Origin: Coffea arabica
Lineage: Eukaryota; Streptophyta; Magnoliopsida; Gentianales; Rubiaceae
Assembly (NCBI RefSeq): GCF_036785885.1
Contig: NC_092320.1
Location: 13,021,557 to 13,085,556 of the forward strand
Direction of reading: 5' to 3'
Length of the DNA stretch: 64,000 nt
Below are positions 10,394 through 21,547 of this stretch, in pieces (position 1 is the first letter of the stretch; every line of letters begins with the position of its first letter). Below the pieces are notes generated by a model. The model made no database searches. It was not told the DNA's origin and saw only the letters and a list, made by a program, of their open reading frames with translations. Both the position numbers and the translations under genes were made by a program.

Positions 10394-12172
10394 ATGCCTC
10401 GTTCTTCTCGTACAGACGAATTAATTTTCGACCCTGAAGTAGAGAAGACCGCGCGTAGAACGAGGAAAGAAACCAGGCGGCTCAGAGAAGAGCAATATGA
10501 TATTGCACCTCAGGGACTTGATCTGGAAATTGAGCCGACAAATTTGTCTGGTGACAATTCGAGTGATTCAGACCAAGAGGAAGTCACTATGGCAAATGCA
10601 CGAACATTAAGGGAGTTGGCTGCTCCTGATTTAAATCAGCAGCTCTTGTGCATTACTTTTCCAAATTTAAATGATGACACTCCCTTTGAACTAAAATATG
10701 GTCTAATTCATCTCTTGCCATCTTTCCATGGTCTACCAGGTGAGGAGTCCTACAAGCACTTGCAAGAGTTCGACGTCGTTTGCACCAGCATGAAACCCCC
10801 GGGAATTACAGAAGAGCAAATAAAGATGAGGGCTTTCCCCTTCTCTTTGAAGGACTCCGCAAAAGACTGGCTCTACTACCTACCGCCTGGTAGTATCACC
10901 ACGTGAGACCAACTGAAGAAAAAATTCTTGGACAAGTACTTTCCGGCATCTCGAGCAGCAAACCTAAGGAAGGAGATATGTGGCATCAAACAACACCCAA
11001 GCGAGTCTCTCTATGAGTACTGGGAGAGGTTTAAGAAACTGTGCACCAAATGCCCTCAACATCAGATAAGTGAGCAACTGCTCATCCAATATTTCTATGA
11101 GGGACTACTTTTGAGGGACAGAAGCATAATCGATGCTGCAAGTGGAGGGGCGTTGGTGAACAAAACCCCTCGAGGAGCATGGGAGTTGATTGAAGGGATG
11201 GCTGAGAACTCACAGCAGTTTGGTTTAAGAGAGGACATCCCTACGCGTAGGGTGAATGAGATAGAAACGTCCTCTATCCAACAGCAGATCTCCGAATTAA
11301 CATCTTTCGTAAGACAATTAGCTGTGGGGAGTGCTTCACAAGCCAAAGTGTGTGGGGTGTGCACTGCCGTGGGTCATCCTACGGAAATGTGTCCACTGGT
11401 TCAAGAAGAAACCGCAGAACAGGTGAACATGACTGGCCATGCGCCCGCGCCAAGAAAGCAGTACGATCCGTACTCAAGCACCTACAATCCTGGTTGGAGA
11501 GATCACTCCAATCTTATCTATGGAGGGAATAGATAGTCTAATTTTGTTCCAAATAGACCACAAGGGCACCAACAGCAGTATCATCCTCGCCCGCTGCCAC
11601 CACCACCCTCTTCAAACTCAAGTCCGTCCATGGAAGAGATGATGAATCAATTACTTGCTAACCAACAAAAGACGGATTTAGACTTGCAAAGCATGAGGAA
11701 TCAACTGGGACAGGTGCAATCATTGCAAAATCAAATGAATCAAATGGTCATAACGATCAACCGTTTGGAGTCCCAAGTTCAAGGAAAGTTGCCATCTCAA
11801 CTTGAGTTGAATCTAAAGAATGTAAGTGCAATGACCTTGAGGAGTGGCAAGGAAGTTCAAGGACCCGAATCCGTGATGTCTAAAGATAAGGACGAGGAAC
11901 GGATCGAGAAAGAATTAGAAGAGGAGGGCAGAGACAACAAAAATGCAAAGGTACCCTCGAACCCAATTCCTACAGCTAAAACTAATCCACCTCCCTTTCC
12001 TAGCAGGTTGGAGAAACCAAAGAAGCAAGACAAGGAAAAAGAAGTCCTTGAGATCTTTCGCAAGGTGGAGATCAATATACCCCTGCTGGATGCGATTAAA
12101 CAAGTACCAAAATATGTAAAGTTTTTGAGGGACTTGTGTGCCAACCGCAAGCTATTGAAGGGGGATGAATGA
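10394..12172 (+). pseudogene. Athila-like element B gag (decayed)
   Basis: The frame starts at ATG 10394 and is interrupted by TGA at 10904, TAG at 11534 and TGA at 12170. The gag core is recognisable: LLPSFHGLPGEESYKHLQEF, MRAFPFSLKDSAKDWLYYLP, KYFPASRAANLRKEICGI, ESLYEYWERFKKLC and a CGVC...GH....C zinc-binding stretch near 11350-11392. Downstream follow a Pro-rich linker and a coiled-coil-like Gln-rich region near 11630-11800. The order matches Athila/Tat-type gag. No functional product is expected. Confidence 0.85.
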
Positions 12173-12241
12173 GTTATAGTTGGGGAGAATGTTTCAGCAA
12201 TTCTACAAAGGAAACTTCCACCAAAATGCGGAGATCCAGGT

Positions 12242-13399
12242 ATGTTTACTATTTCTTGTAGGATAGGTAATATTTTGATTGGAAAGGCCATGTTAGACCT
12301 GGAAGATTCAATTAATGTCATGCCAAAGTCCATTTATGCTTCCTTGAATTTAGGCCCTTTGAAAGAGAATGGGATAATAATCCAATTAGCTGACAGGACC
12401 AATGCATACCCTGACGGGTTGATTGAAGATATTTTTGTAAAAATTAATGAATTGATTTTTCCAACTGATTTTTATGTGCTCGACATAGAGGATGAACACT
12501 CCCGTGATCCGTCACCTTTGTTGTTAGGTAGACGTTTTTTGAGCACAGCCCGAACCAAAATTGATGTTAATAAGGGTACTTTGTCTATGAAATTTGATGG
12601 TGAGATTGTTCACTTTAACATCTTTGAGACCATGAAATATCCATCCGATTCAAATATTGGCTCTATTTTCTCGGTAAATGTTATTGACCCTGCTATACAG
12701 GAGGTTTTTGAAATTGAAGGCAGGGATGAGCTAGAGGTTGTCCTGACCAGGCACTTCGAGTCCGAAACGACCTCTAGGGTAGAATTGAGTGAAGAGCTTA
12801 AATGCGTGATTGGATCGTTGCAAATGTTACCAACCACGAAGACAAGATATGATCTTGCACCGACTTTCATACCCGAACCTCACCAAAGGTTACTTCTATA
12901 TGTGGTGCAGGCATCTGTCTTGGAACTAAAACCACTGCCGAAACACCTGAAGTATGTATACTTAGGTGAAGGGGAGACACTTCCAGTGATCATCTCCGCG
13001 GGTTTATCAAAGGTTCAAGAAGAGAAATTACTTCGAGTTCTTAGGGAACATAAGCAGACGATGGGATGGACCATCGCCGACATCAAGGGAATTAGCCCCA
13101 AAGTGTGTATGCACCGAATTCGACTCGAGGAGAATGCTAAACCCGTACGGCAAGCTCAACGGAGATTAAATCCTCTCATGATGGAGGTCGTAAAGAAAGA
13201 GATTTTAAAACTGCTGGACGTTGGAATTATATTTGCAATATCAGATAGCCCGTGGGTAAGTCCAGTACAGGTGATCCCGAAGAAGGCAGGGGTGACAGTG
13301 GAATCAAACCAAGAGGGTGAGCTCGTACCAATTCGAAAGCCCACCGGATGGCGACAGTGTATCGATTACCGAAAGCTAAATGCCGTCACGAAAAAGGAC
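12242..13399 (+). pseudogene. Athila-like element B protease and N-terminal reverse transcriptase (truncated)
   Basis: One open frame of 386 codons. The N-terminal part is a retropepsin-like domain with LLLGRRFLSTARTKID. Its catalytic region reads LDLEDSINVMP, where relatives have DLGAS, so the active-site loop is altered. The second half holds the start of reverse transcriptase: HRIRLEENAKPVRQAQRRLN, SPWVSPVQVIPKK and WRQCIDYRKLNAVTKKD. Here the frame is cut at 13399 by another LTR, before the catalytic aspartates. RNase H and integrase are missing. Confidence 0.85.
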
Positions 13400-15204
13400 T
13401 GATAAGTGACTAATTTACGTAATAATTGTATGACATTTTATATTATTTTTAGTCACTTTGGTTATATTATTGGAAGAATATGAATCATTTTGGCTATAAT
13501 TGGTGAAAAATGCTTTTAAGTGATTAAATGAGGTTTTTATCACTTTTTAGTGGGATTTTGTGTATTTTGACAGTTTTGACACATTTTCATATTTCGGCTA
13601 TAACTTGAGCTATAATGATCGGATTGGGATGATTCTTGAACCCATTTGAAGATAAGAGATAGATCTACAACTTTGGTGAAGACATCTGAATCCAGTTTGA
13701 AGGTTTTCTAGGTCAAAAGGCCGAAATACAGAGTCAATTGCTATTGGTCGAAACTGGAACAAGGCATGGAGCAGGCAAGGGTATTTCAGTCATATCTCAG
13801 TCTACACAGATCCAAATGAGGTGATTCTTGATGAATTAGAAAGATAACTCAAAAGGCTACAACTTTCGTGTTTTAAACATGAACTGGTTCAGTCTCTAAT
13901 ATCAAGAAAAGTTCAGTTGAAGTTGGGCAAAAAACAGAGCAAGTGATCCACACTCGGATCCACTATTCATCCGAACCCTCGGCTGTTTCTGGGTTAGTGG
14001 AACCGAACTCGGATCCATACGGATCCGAGGTACTGTAGCAGCCCAAATTTACTGTAGCAATCCGGCCTGAATTTGGCCGGATTTGTGGCCGGATTGTGGT
14101 CAGAAAAGGCTGCTCTGTACGCGTAAAACTCAATTTCACCTCCACCAACTCATATGTGATGCTAGACATGTGAGAAACATTACCAGCTGTAAGGAGAAAG
14201 TGTAAAGCTTCATTTTTTGACCACCTTTCATCATTAAATAGCCAAATTCATTGTAAGAGAGAAGAAGGGAGACATACGGGAGAAGCTTGAAGAGTGCAGA
14301 AATGTAGTTCTTCCATTTCTTTAGTGTAGGATAGTTTAGCTAGTGCAGTTCATCCACTCTTGTATATTTCTAGACTAGGATTAAGATGGAAATGAAGAAG
14401 GCAAGGTGATGAGCTCAAGTGACATGGGTTACATTCCTTTCCAAATCTTTATCTTTTGTACTTGATTCCAAGTTTAGTTGATATACAAGTTCTGGATTTT
14501 GTGTTTAATATGTGTATCTAAAGTTTAAGCCTTGGGTTTGGTTGAACTTTCTATAATTGTTAGTGTTTATTATTTGGTTATTTGACTGCTATGATTTGAG
14601 CAAGTTATTTAGCACTTTGGCTTCTTAAATCATGATTAATCTGGTACCATTGATTGTGATTATCTAAGGTGTTGTTTCTGCAATGAAAATTGAGATTTAA
14701 CACTAGTTCAAGAAGTGCTAAACATAGGGAGTACACTCACGAAAGTAGAGGTGCACTTATGTGGTTTTTAGTGATTCATTTCATGTAATTTCATTGAAGA
14801 AATGAACTTGTAACTAATTTCATAACCATGAAAATAGGTATGGATTAGTTATGAGTATAGTTGATTCCCTACGAAAGTAGGTTTCACATGTTTAAGGAAA
14901 TTACACTATAACTAGCCTAGATGTAGTACTAAATGATCCAAATATAGCACTTGCATGAGTAGTTAGTGATACCACAACCTAAGGAGCTTTTATTTGTTAT
15001 TTTGTATAATTTCAGTAGGTTAAATTTGTTATAATTCATTGATAGTCTAAATAATAGAGAAGCTTTAGTAATACCGGTAATTGTTCACTCTTCCCTGTGG
15101 GATCGACCCGATATATACCCTAAACTACTAGTTGATCTGTATACTTGCAGTGAACGGGTGTAATTCGGTATTTTTTAGCTTGCACGTATGTAAAATACCC
15201 GTCA
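13400..15204 (+). repeat. Solo LTR of a third gypsy-like family (LTR-C)
   Basis: About 1.8 kb from TGATAAGTGACTAA to AAAATACCCGTCA, with TG...CA ends. It contains CCCTGTGGGATCGACCCG near 15095-15113, a block typical of the 3' part of Athila/Tat LTRs. The 5 bp on each side (AGGAC left, TACCT right) do not match. The reverse transcriptase on the left does not resume on the right, where CACTA DNA begins. So this is either a solo LTR made by recombination between elements or one with a deleted flank. Confidence 0.65.
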
Positions 15205-15384
15205 TACCTCTTCCCTGAGGTTCACATGATCTTTTCGGCCTGTTCGATGTGGCATCTTTTGTTTTTTTCGATTCTTGCTATTAATCTTGCTTTGCTTCTA
15301 ATTATGTACAAAACAGAAAAAGGTAGTTAACAACACATCAAAATCATAATAGCACTAGAATTTAATTCAAAAGCAAAAGAGATG

Positions 15385-15990
15385 TGACAATAAATACATG
15401 CCTTGACATCTTCTGAGCTCCAATAATCAACCAAAATAGGCCATTGATCCTCCTCAACTCTTGCAGGACAGTGTGCTAATAGCCATGACCTGTGCCTCCT
15501 ATAAGAAGTGAAATACATGCTCTTGACTTTTAATTTCCAATTTCTGCACAATTTGCTGACCCTTATCATTTGTACTTTCTTGCATGTATCATCAATATTT
15601 GTATTTCTCTATAAAAAATTACAAAACAAAAGTTTAAACATTCACAAGCTACAAGATTGTATGAAATAAAAAGAAAAAAAATGTTGCTAACTTTGATAGT
15701 GAGTCAAAATACCTTAATATCTTCCCAAAATCTCTCCTTAGATCCTTCAGGCATGGCCCTCCAATCTGTGTACGTGAGTGGTAATTTATTACCATCCTTT
15801 ACTAAGATTCCTACTTGACTTATATACTGTGTAGCACTAGGACCAATTACTTGGCCTCGTGCATTCCAAACTAACTCCAATTTCTTTCCACCACCCCAAC
15901 CAGCACTTCGTCTGGCTAGTCCTCTACCACTATTGTCTCCTGTGTACAAAAAACACATACACATACAAAAGAAGAAATTGTGATTCATAT
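15385..15990 (-). pseudogene. CACTA second protein, Transposase_24-like exons
   Basis: Two adjacent exon-like stretches on the minus strand. The upstream one (about 15941-15710) contains RGLARRSAGWGGGKKLELVWN, GPSATQYISQVGILVKDG and ERFWEDIK, ending at a GTATTTT donor. The downstream one (about 15600-15390) contains CRNWKLKVKSMYFT, HRSWLLAHCPA and DQWPILVDYWSSEDVKA, a classic run in plant Ptta/En/Spm transposon proteins. It then reaches a possible GC-type donor. The remaining exons would lie to the left but have been replaced by LTR-C. Confidence 0.7.
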
Positions 15991-16007
15991 AATTTTTTTT
16001 ATGAATA

Positions 16008-17123
16008 TTATACAAAGCTTATAATAAGGAATGCTAGACTCAAAACTATTTGTGGTAAATTATATGGCACTAAAATCACTGGCCAGGTGCTGTATTTATT
16101 GTTCATTGCTTTGAATGGGTTAAATCCATCCGCTACAAGTCCAACACGAACATTGCGAGGATCACTAGCAAAGCTTGGGTGCCGGTCATTAAAATGCTTC
16201 CAAGCTAAAGAGTCTGCCGGATGCCTCAATTTTCCATCCTTGATGCGCTCCTCTTCATGCCATCTCATTAATGAAGCAGTCTTTGATGACATGAACAGCC
16301 TTTGGAGACGTGGTTTCAAAGGAAAATAGCGAACAAGCTTTGCTGGAACTTTGTTAGCTTGTTCACTTGAATCATCGGATTGTTTTACAATTTGCTTATA
16401 CCTAGGAGTTCCACACTTTCTGCAAAAGGTTTCATGTTCTGTCTCCTTCCAATAAATCAAGCAATCATTGGGGCATGCATGAATTTTATGGTAGCTAAGA
16501 CCCAAGTCTTTAACAATCTTCCAAGCATCACGATAAGAGCTTGGAAATAATTCATTCTCAGGAAAAACTTCCTTGAGAAGCTCCAGTAATATTGTCATTG
16601 AGTTGTTGCTCCATTGACAAAGAGACTTGACATGCAACAACTTGATGACAAATGATAGAAGAGTAAAATTTTTACATCCAGGGTATAACTCTGTTTCGGC
16701 ATGCTTCAGCAACTTTAAAAACTTATTAGTCTCTTCATCACAGGCTCCTCTAAGTTCTTCTAAATTTATGTTAGAATTCTCTTCAAGTGTTCTTCCAAGT
16801 GTTTCGTGTATCAATTCATTCATGTCATCATTTTCAATGTGCCTAAACACTCCATTGTTCATATTTTCTTGATTGAAGTCCCATGGATCTTCACCATGAT
16901 AAATCCAATTTGTATAAGTGGTCAAAAACCCCTTCATTGTTACATGTGCATGCACAGTTTCTTCCTTTCTTCGTTCTGAGTTTTTACATCGCCTACATGG
17001 GCAATATATTCTACTCCCAACCTCCTTCTTTTTGTAGGCAAATTTAAGGAAGTCACTCAGACACTTTTCAAAGTATGGATTATTGACTCGGTCTTCAATA
17101 AAGATCCAAGACCTATCATCCAT
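16008..17123 (-). pseudogene. CACTA TNP2-type transposase, N-terminal part
   Basis: An open frame of 371 codons from ATG 17123. Residues 1-75 form the transposase-associated domain, with DRSWIF and a CPCRRCKN metal-binding motif. From about residue 165 the TNP2 transposase family is visible: CQWSNNSM, LGLSYHKIHACPNDCLIYW, a C..C pair in CRKCGTPRYK, then HPADSLAWKHF and FASDPRNVRVGLVADGFNPF. Homology ends after VPYNLP. Intact proteins continue for several hundred residues through the catalytic core, so an internal deletion joins this end to the next gene near 16010. It is not a functional transposase. Confidence 0.85.
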
Positions 17124-19077
17124 TCTACAAGAAACAAGATTGAGAAGGCAAGAAAAGAGACCTTATAAACAGAATTGAAAAATAGCAAATTTATTAACAT
17201 GCAAAAAAAATAAAAAATAAAGTGCAGCATGTGCATCCCAGTTTGCTATGCTCATAGTGGAATGCGATGTTAACAGTTAACCCAACTTCTCAATGCCAAA
17301 AGAATGTGGTGAATTTATGTCAATATGCAAACCAGTGTTCTGTTTGCAAGAAAAAGAAACATAGATAAATCAAGTGAGTTAGATTGTCTTACAAATTCCT
17401 AATTGCAACTTGGTAGAACATTTAATTGCTAGCAAGCTATAATTTCTAGGCAGATAAAAATGATGGTTATGGGCAATTCAGATAGTTAGATTGTTGATCA
17501 ACTATGTACAAGAACTTGTCTACTGTATTGAAAAAGACATAATCCGGATAAAAGTGGCCAAAAAAAGGAGAAGTAACAAATGCATGACAACATAACAATT
17601 TACACAGAAGTCCAAATTTTCAAACTGAAACTCTAGAATTCCACCTTAAATCACATTAAGTCTCAAATAATTGAAAAAACCCATTAAAATCCACATTTAA
17701 AAATCATATAGTCGTTCTCCATCTTAACCCAAAAAAAAGCATAAATAACTCAAGTTGACCATTACTAATCACTAAATTCCTCTTACTGTGCCCTTAAAAT
17801 ATATAGAAATAGAAAAAGAAGAGAAATCAACTTGAAAAAGCGATTCGTGAAATAATTGAAATAAAAGACTTGCAAAAATGATTGAAGAACTGAAAGGGGT
17901 TCAACTATTGGATTTTGCACTTAGTCAAATACTTCTTTTTAGATTTTAAAAAATCGCCGAACACATTTTCTACTCATCTTTTTATTACGCATACATCAAT
18001 TATATACTACATATTATAATAATATTTTTTCAAAGTCTGCCCCCAAAAAAACACAATTTTGACTGAGCTAAAACCTCAAGAAAAGCTTCTTATATTTTGG
18101 TATGTTTTAATTTGCAAAAAAAAAAAAATATTTGATTGCATTATAACGCATTTTTTAATCATCTTTCTATTTTACATATATCGCACTATAAAAAGTGTTA
18201 TGATATTATTTTTAAAAAATTGTTCTATATAATCTCCCATCCAAACACACGTTTTTAATAGGAAAAGGGACGTACACATACTAGGCCAAATTTCTAATTC
18301 CTCTATTAATGTTTATCTTATGACCCGAAGAAAAGAGCTCGAGCTCGAACTCTTAACTCAATGGATTTAATTCCTAATCTTTCTCTTAGCTTACTAGTCT
18401 TTACAGAGGACAAAAACATCTGCCTTTTTTTTTTTTTTTTTGAGTGAATGAGAAAATATCACTCTAATACTCTATTTACCTCTTCCATTGATAGACAAAA
18501 CAAAGTGTTCGCTGTTCAATTTGGCCTCTGAAGAAATGCAGACTCGTTGACACAAGTGACAAGACAAGACTAGAGACAGCCACTAAAGCCACTAAAGAAA
18601 CGGCATATGCATACGATGCGGCATATCCAAAGCAAGTAAGAGTAGAGGATAAAAAAGCAAGCAAATTAAGTATGATACCAGATAGCCCCAGAAATTTAGA
18701 AGGAGACAAACAAAGGAATGTCAAAGAGCAATTTAATCAGCAATATCGATAGCAAATACCACAAGTTGAAATGAGTAAAGTGAAAATATCACAAAGAAAT
18801 TGAGCTTAATTACCTTGCCTTTGAACCAGAAGAGCTCGTAGAATTGTTGATTAAGTTGTCTCAAAGCTACAATTGGTTTATCGATAGAGAACCAAATCCA
18901 ACCGAGGATATCCAATTTATTCACCTTTCGAAAAATGACCTAAAACTGAAAGAAAATTTGGTTTGATATTTCTACTGCAGATATAAAACTAAGAAACAAA
19001 CACAAAAATTAATTGACCAGGAATTAGGAACCGAAGGTATTTCTACTGCATCATTAGAAATCAAAGGGAATTGAGAG

Positions 19078-19082
<5 letters not shown>

Positions 19083-19126
<44 letters not shown>
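19083..19126. repeat. (GA)n microsatellite
   Basis: An uninterrupted GA/AG run of about 44 bp in the 5' region of the CACTA element. Confidence 0.95.
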
Positions 19127-19128
<2 letters not shown>

Positions 19129-19415
19129 GGAATTAGGTTGTTTGCTTTCAGACTTTGGAAAGGATCAGATTTTTGGGTATTTAGGTATTTAGGTGTTTAG
19201 TTATCTTTAGAAAGGATCGTTTGTTCTCCCCCTTTTTTTGGGCTTTATTTTCTTTTCTTTTCTTTTATGGGTATTATTAAAACTATGTCGTTTTTATGTA
19301 AAAATTAGGAACCGTTGTGAAATTTGCAGCACAAATTGAAATTTGCTGCTTATTTACCGAACTTTCTCCTTGTGCCACAGCAAAAGTGTTGCAAAAAGCC
19401 CGTTTTCTTGTAGTG

Positions 19416-20540
19416 AGTTTTAGTTGCAAATATGCGGTACTACCATCCATGAAAGTTTCTACATGTTAGAATGGTACTTCAAAATCGATGTTAATGAGAG
19501 AATCAATGATGCTTTATTGTGGTGACCAAAAAGGTTTGTTGTTTGGCGTAGCAAGTTCTACAGAACTAAGTATTAAGATGAATTATATGCTTTTAAGTGA
19601 TTTTTGAAGCGAAATTAAGGTTCGGTGAAGTTTAAGAATTAGTTATTGTAGAACCCCAATTTTAGGGTTCTAAAAATAATAAATGCGTGCTTGGTTACAA
19701 AATTGAAGGGATAAAACAAACACTCAAAATATATGTGGGAGAGAAGAAAATAATTAATTGACAATATTATTGAAATCTCAAACAATGAAGAAAGTTACAC
19801 CACAATAGAAAACCTAACAAATTCTTCTAAACTCTCTTTAGAAAATAGTCTAAACTAATGCCCTATTTATAACCTATCAGACTTGTTGGAAAAGAAACCA
19901 CTTGCATAAAAAATTACCAAATAAAACACAAACTCCTAAATCATACAACTACTAAAAACCTAACTCCAGTAAAACTAATAAATAAATACTTCTAGCCTTG
20001 GTTTTGTTTGCCAACAGTTATGCTTAAGTAATTAAATAGTGGCTTTGTGTAATGGAGAATTGCTAATTAGAACATACTTCACTGTAATTTGTTGAGAATA
20101 GTAAAATTAAATTAGAAAGATAGTTAAATGTAAGAGGCAATGATTCTAAGTTGGTTTATATGATAAGGTTGGGTCTAATGAATTTCTTTTTATGTAGTAC
20201 CAAGTACCATAATAGAAATTGATCTTTCATACAATTGAAAATGCTGATTTTAATGATTGTTTTGTAGTTTTTATCTTTGAATTGAAGCATTCCTAAAATG
20301 TTCTTAATTAAATTTTTATATGACGGAGTAGTAGTAAGTTTAATAATTTTTTTTGTACATAAACAGTAAATTATAGTGCTAAATCAGTATTTCAATTATA
20401 GGTCTGAAATATTGCTAAATATTACAATTATAACAAATAACTAAATCCGTATTTCAATTATAAGCCTGAAATATTGCTAAATATTGTACCAAACCACGAT
20501 AATACAGAAGAGCCTCGCCCAACCGGTTAACTATTTCTTA
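19416..20540. other. AT-rich spacer, no gene seen
   Basis: The stretch lies outside the CACTA end. No long open frame, domain, RNA gene or clear repeat was recognised. A short near-repeat (ATTGCTAAATATT with CAATTATA) recurs around 20390-20490. Confidence 0.5.
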
Positions 20541-20542
20541 AT

Positions 20543-20676
20543 CTCACGTTGTGCAAAACCTTGTCAGTTAAGTCATGCAAATCGAATTTGCTTAGACTAC
20601 GGTCTTAACCTCACGTTGTGCAAAACCTTGTCAGTTAAGTCATGCAAATCTAATTTGATTAGACTACGGTCTCTGA
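20543..20676 (+). repeat. 67-bp tandem direct duplication
   Basis: Two copies begin CTCACGTTGTGCAAAACCTT at 20543 and 20610. Each continues through GTCAGTTAAGTCATGCAAAT to TTAGACTACGGTCT, with only a few differences. It lies within a 76-codon open frame that I do not consider a gene. Confidence 0.9.
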
Positions 20677-21547
20677 GTAAACGTATTAGCCGGAAAAAAG
20701 TTATTGATAGGTGAAAGTATAGCAAAATAAATCACTTTTTTCTTTGAGTGAACAATATAGGTGCTACTTTCTGTTGGGTAATAAATACATCCCTAGTTAA
20801 AACTACCCTAAAATTTTCTTGGACTGGAAGTGGGAGGTTGTGGGGGTGGGAGGATGATCGATTAGTGAATAATTTTGTAGGCTAGAAGAAGGCAAAGGCC
20901 AAAGAAGCAGCATATTGCAGGCAAGAGAGAGCACAAGAAGAAAGGACTATTTGGTCTCCTTTTCCACACTGGAGAAATAAACACCAGGTAAGAATTTCAT
21001 TTATTTATTTTATCAATACGAGGTAAGAACTATAACCAGAGACATTGCTGTTGATGTTGTGTTTCATGAGATCTTATGGCTTTTGAGAGGTAGTTTGTGT
21101 TATGTAGTTCGCGGATAACTTCTAGACTTGACTTTGCTTTGCTTTTTTTTTTTTTTGACGCATTTCTTTGCATTTCATTTGAGACATTATCACTCCATTT
21201 CCCCCCTCTCTACTCTAATTTGGGAATATTTCTTCATTTTCTACTTAATTTTTTGTCCTCGATTCTCAATTTCTTTCACCTACATATTTCCGAAAAAAAA
21301 AGGATAAACATAGACAATGGAAAAAAAAAAAGAACAGCTTTTATTGAACAAACTACCATCACAAATGATTGGTATAGTTATAAGAGAAACAGGAACTCAG
21401 TCGAGTTACAACTATATGATCTTTCAAATTGACGATTATAGAGGAGTTTATTCATGTCCCTCTTTGAGTTACCTTTTTGTGTGGAAGACTTTGACACTCC
21501 TAATTCTTATGATTCATAGAGGAGTAACTGGGCTTCGAACACCACCC
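20677..21547. other. Spacer, no gene supported
   Basis: There are two overlapping open frames near 21100-21600, but both are low in complexity and include a long A-run at 21548-21573. A purine-rich stretch with ACCAGGTAAGAATT near 20990 resembles a 5' splice donor. There is no matching exon, so no gene is called. Confidence 0.4.

Larger units (their letters stand above)
15205..19415 (-). mobile_element. CACTA (En/Spm) DNA transposon, internally deleted and 3'-truncated
   Basis: The 5' terminus is at 19403-19415: on the minus strand it reads CACTACAAGAAAA, the classic CACTA end. Next to it is a short repeat-like subterminal zone (19320-19400). The element reads leftwards through an N-terminal TNP2 transposase (17123-16008) and Transposase_24-like exons (16015-15385). 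No matching terminal repeat is found on the left, where LTR-C abuts at 15204, so the 3' end is lost. The 17124-19080 stretch is its AT-rich 5' region with no gene. Confidence 0.8.

Noticed and set aside
20484-20714. 76-codon frame over the tandem duplication
   Set aside because: 67 bp is not a multiple of three, so the two units are read in different frames; no conserved peptide results.
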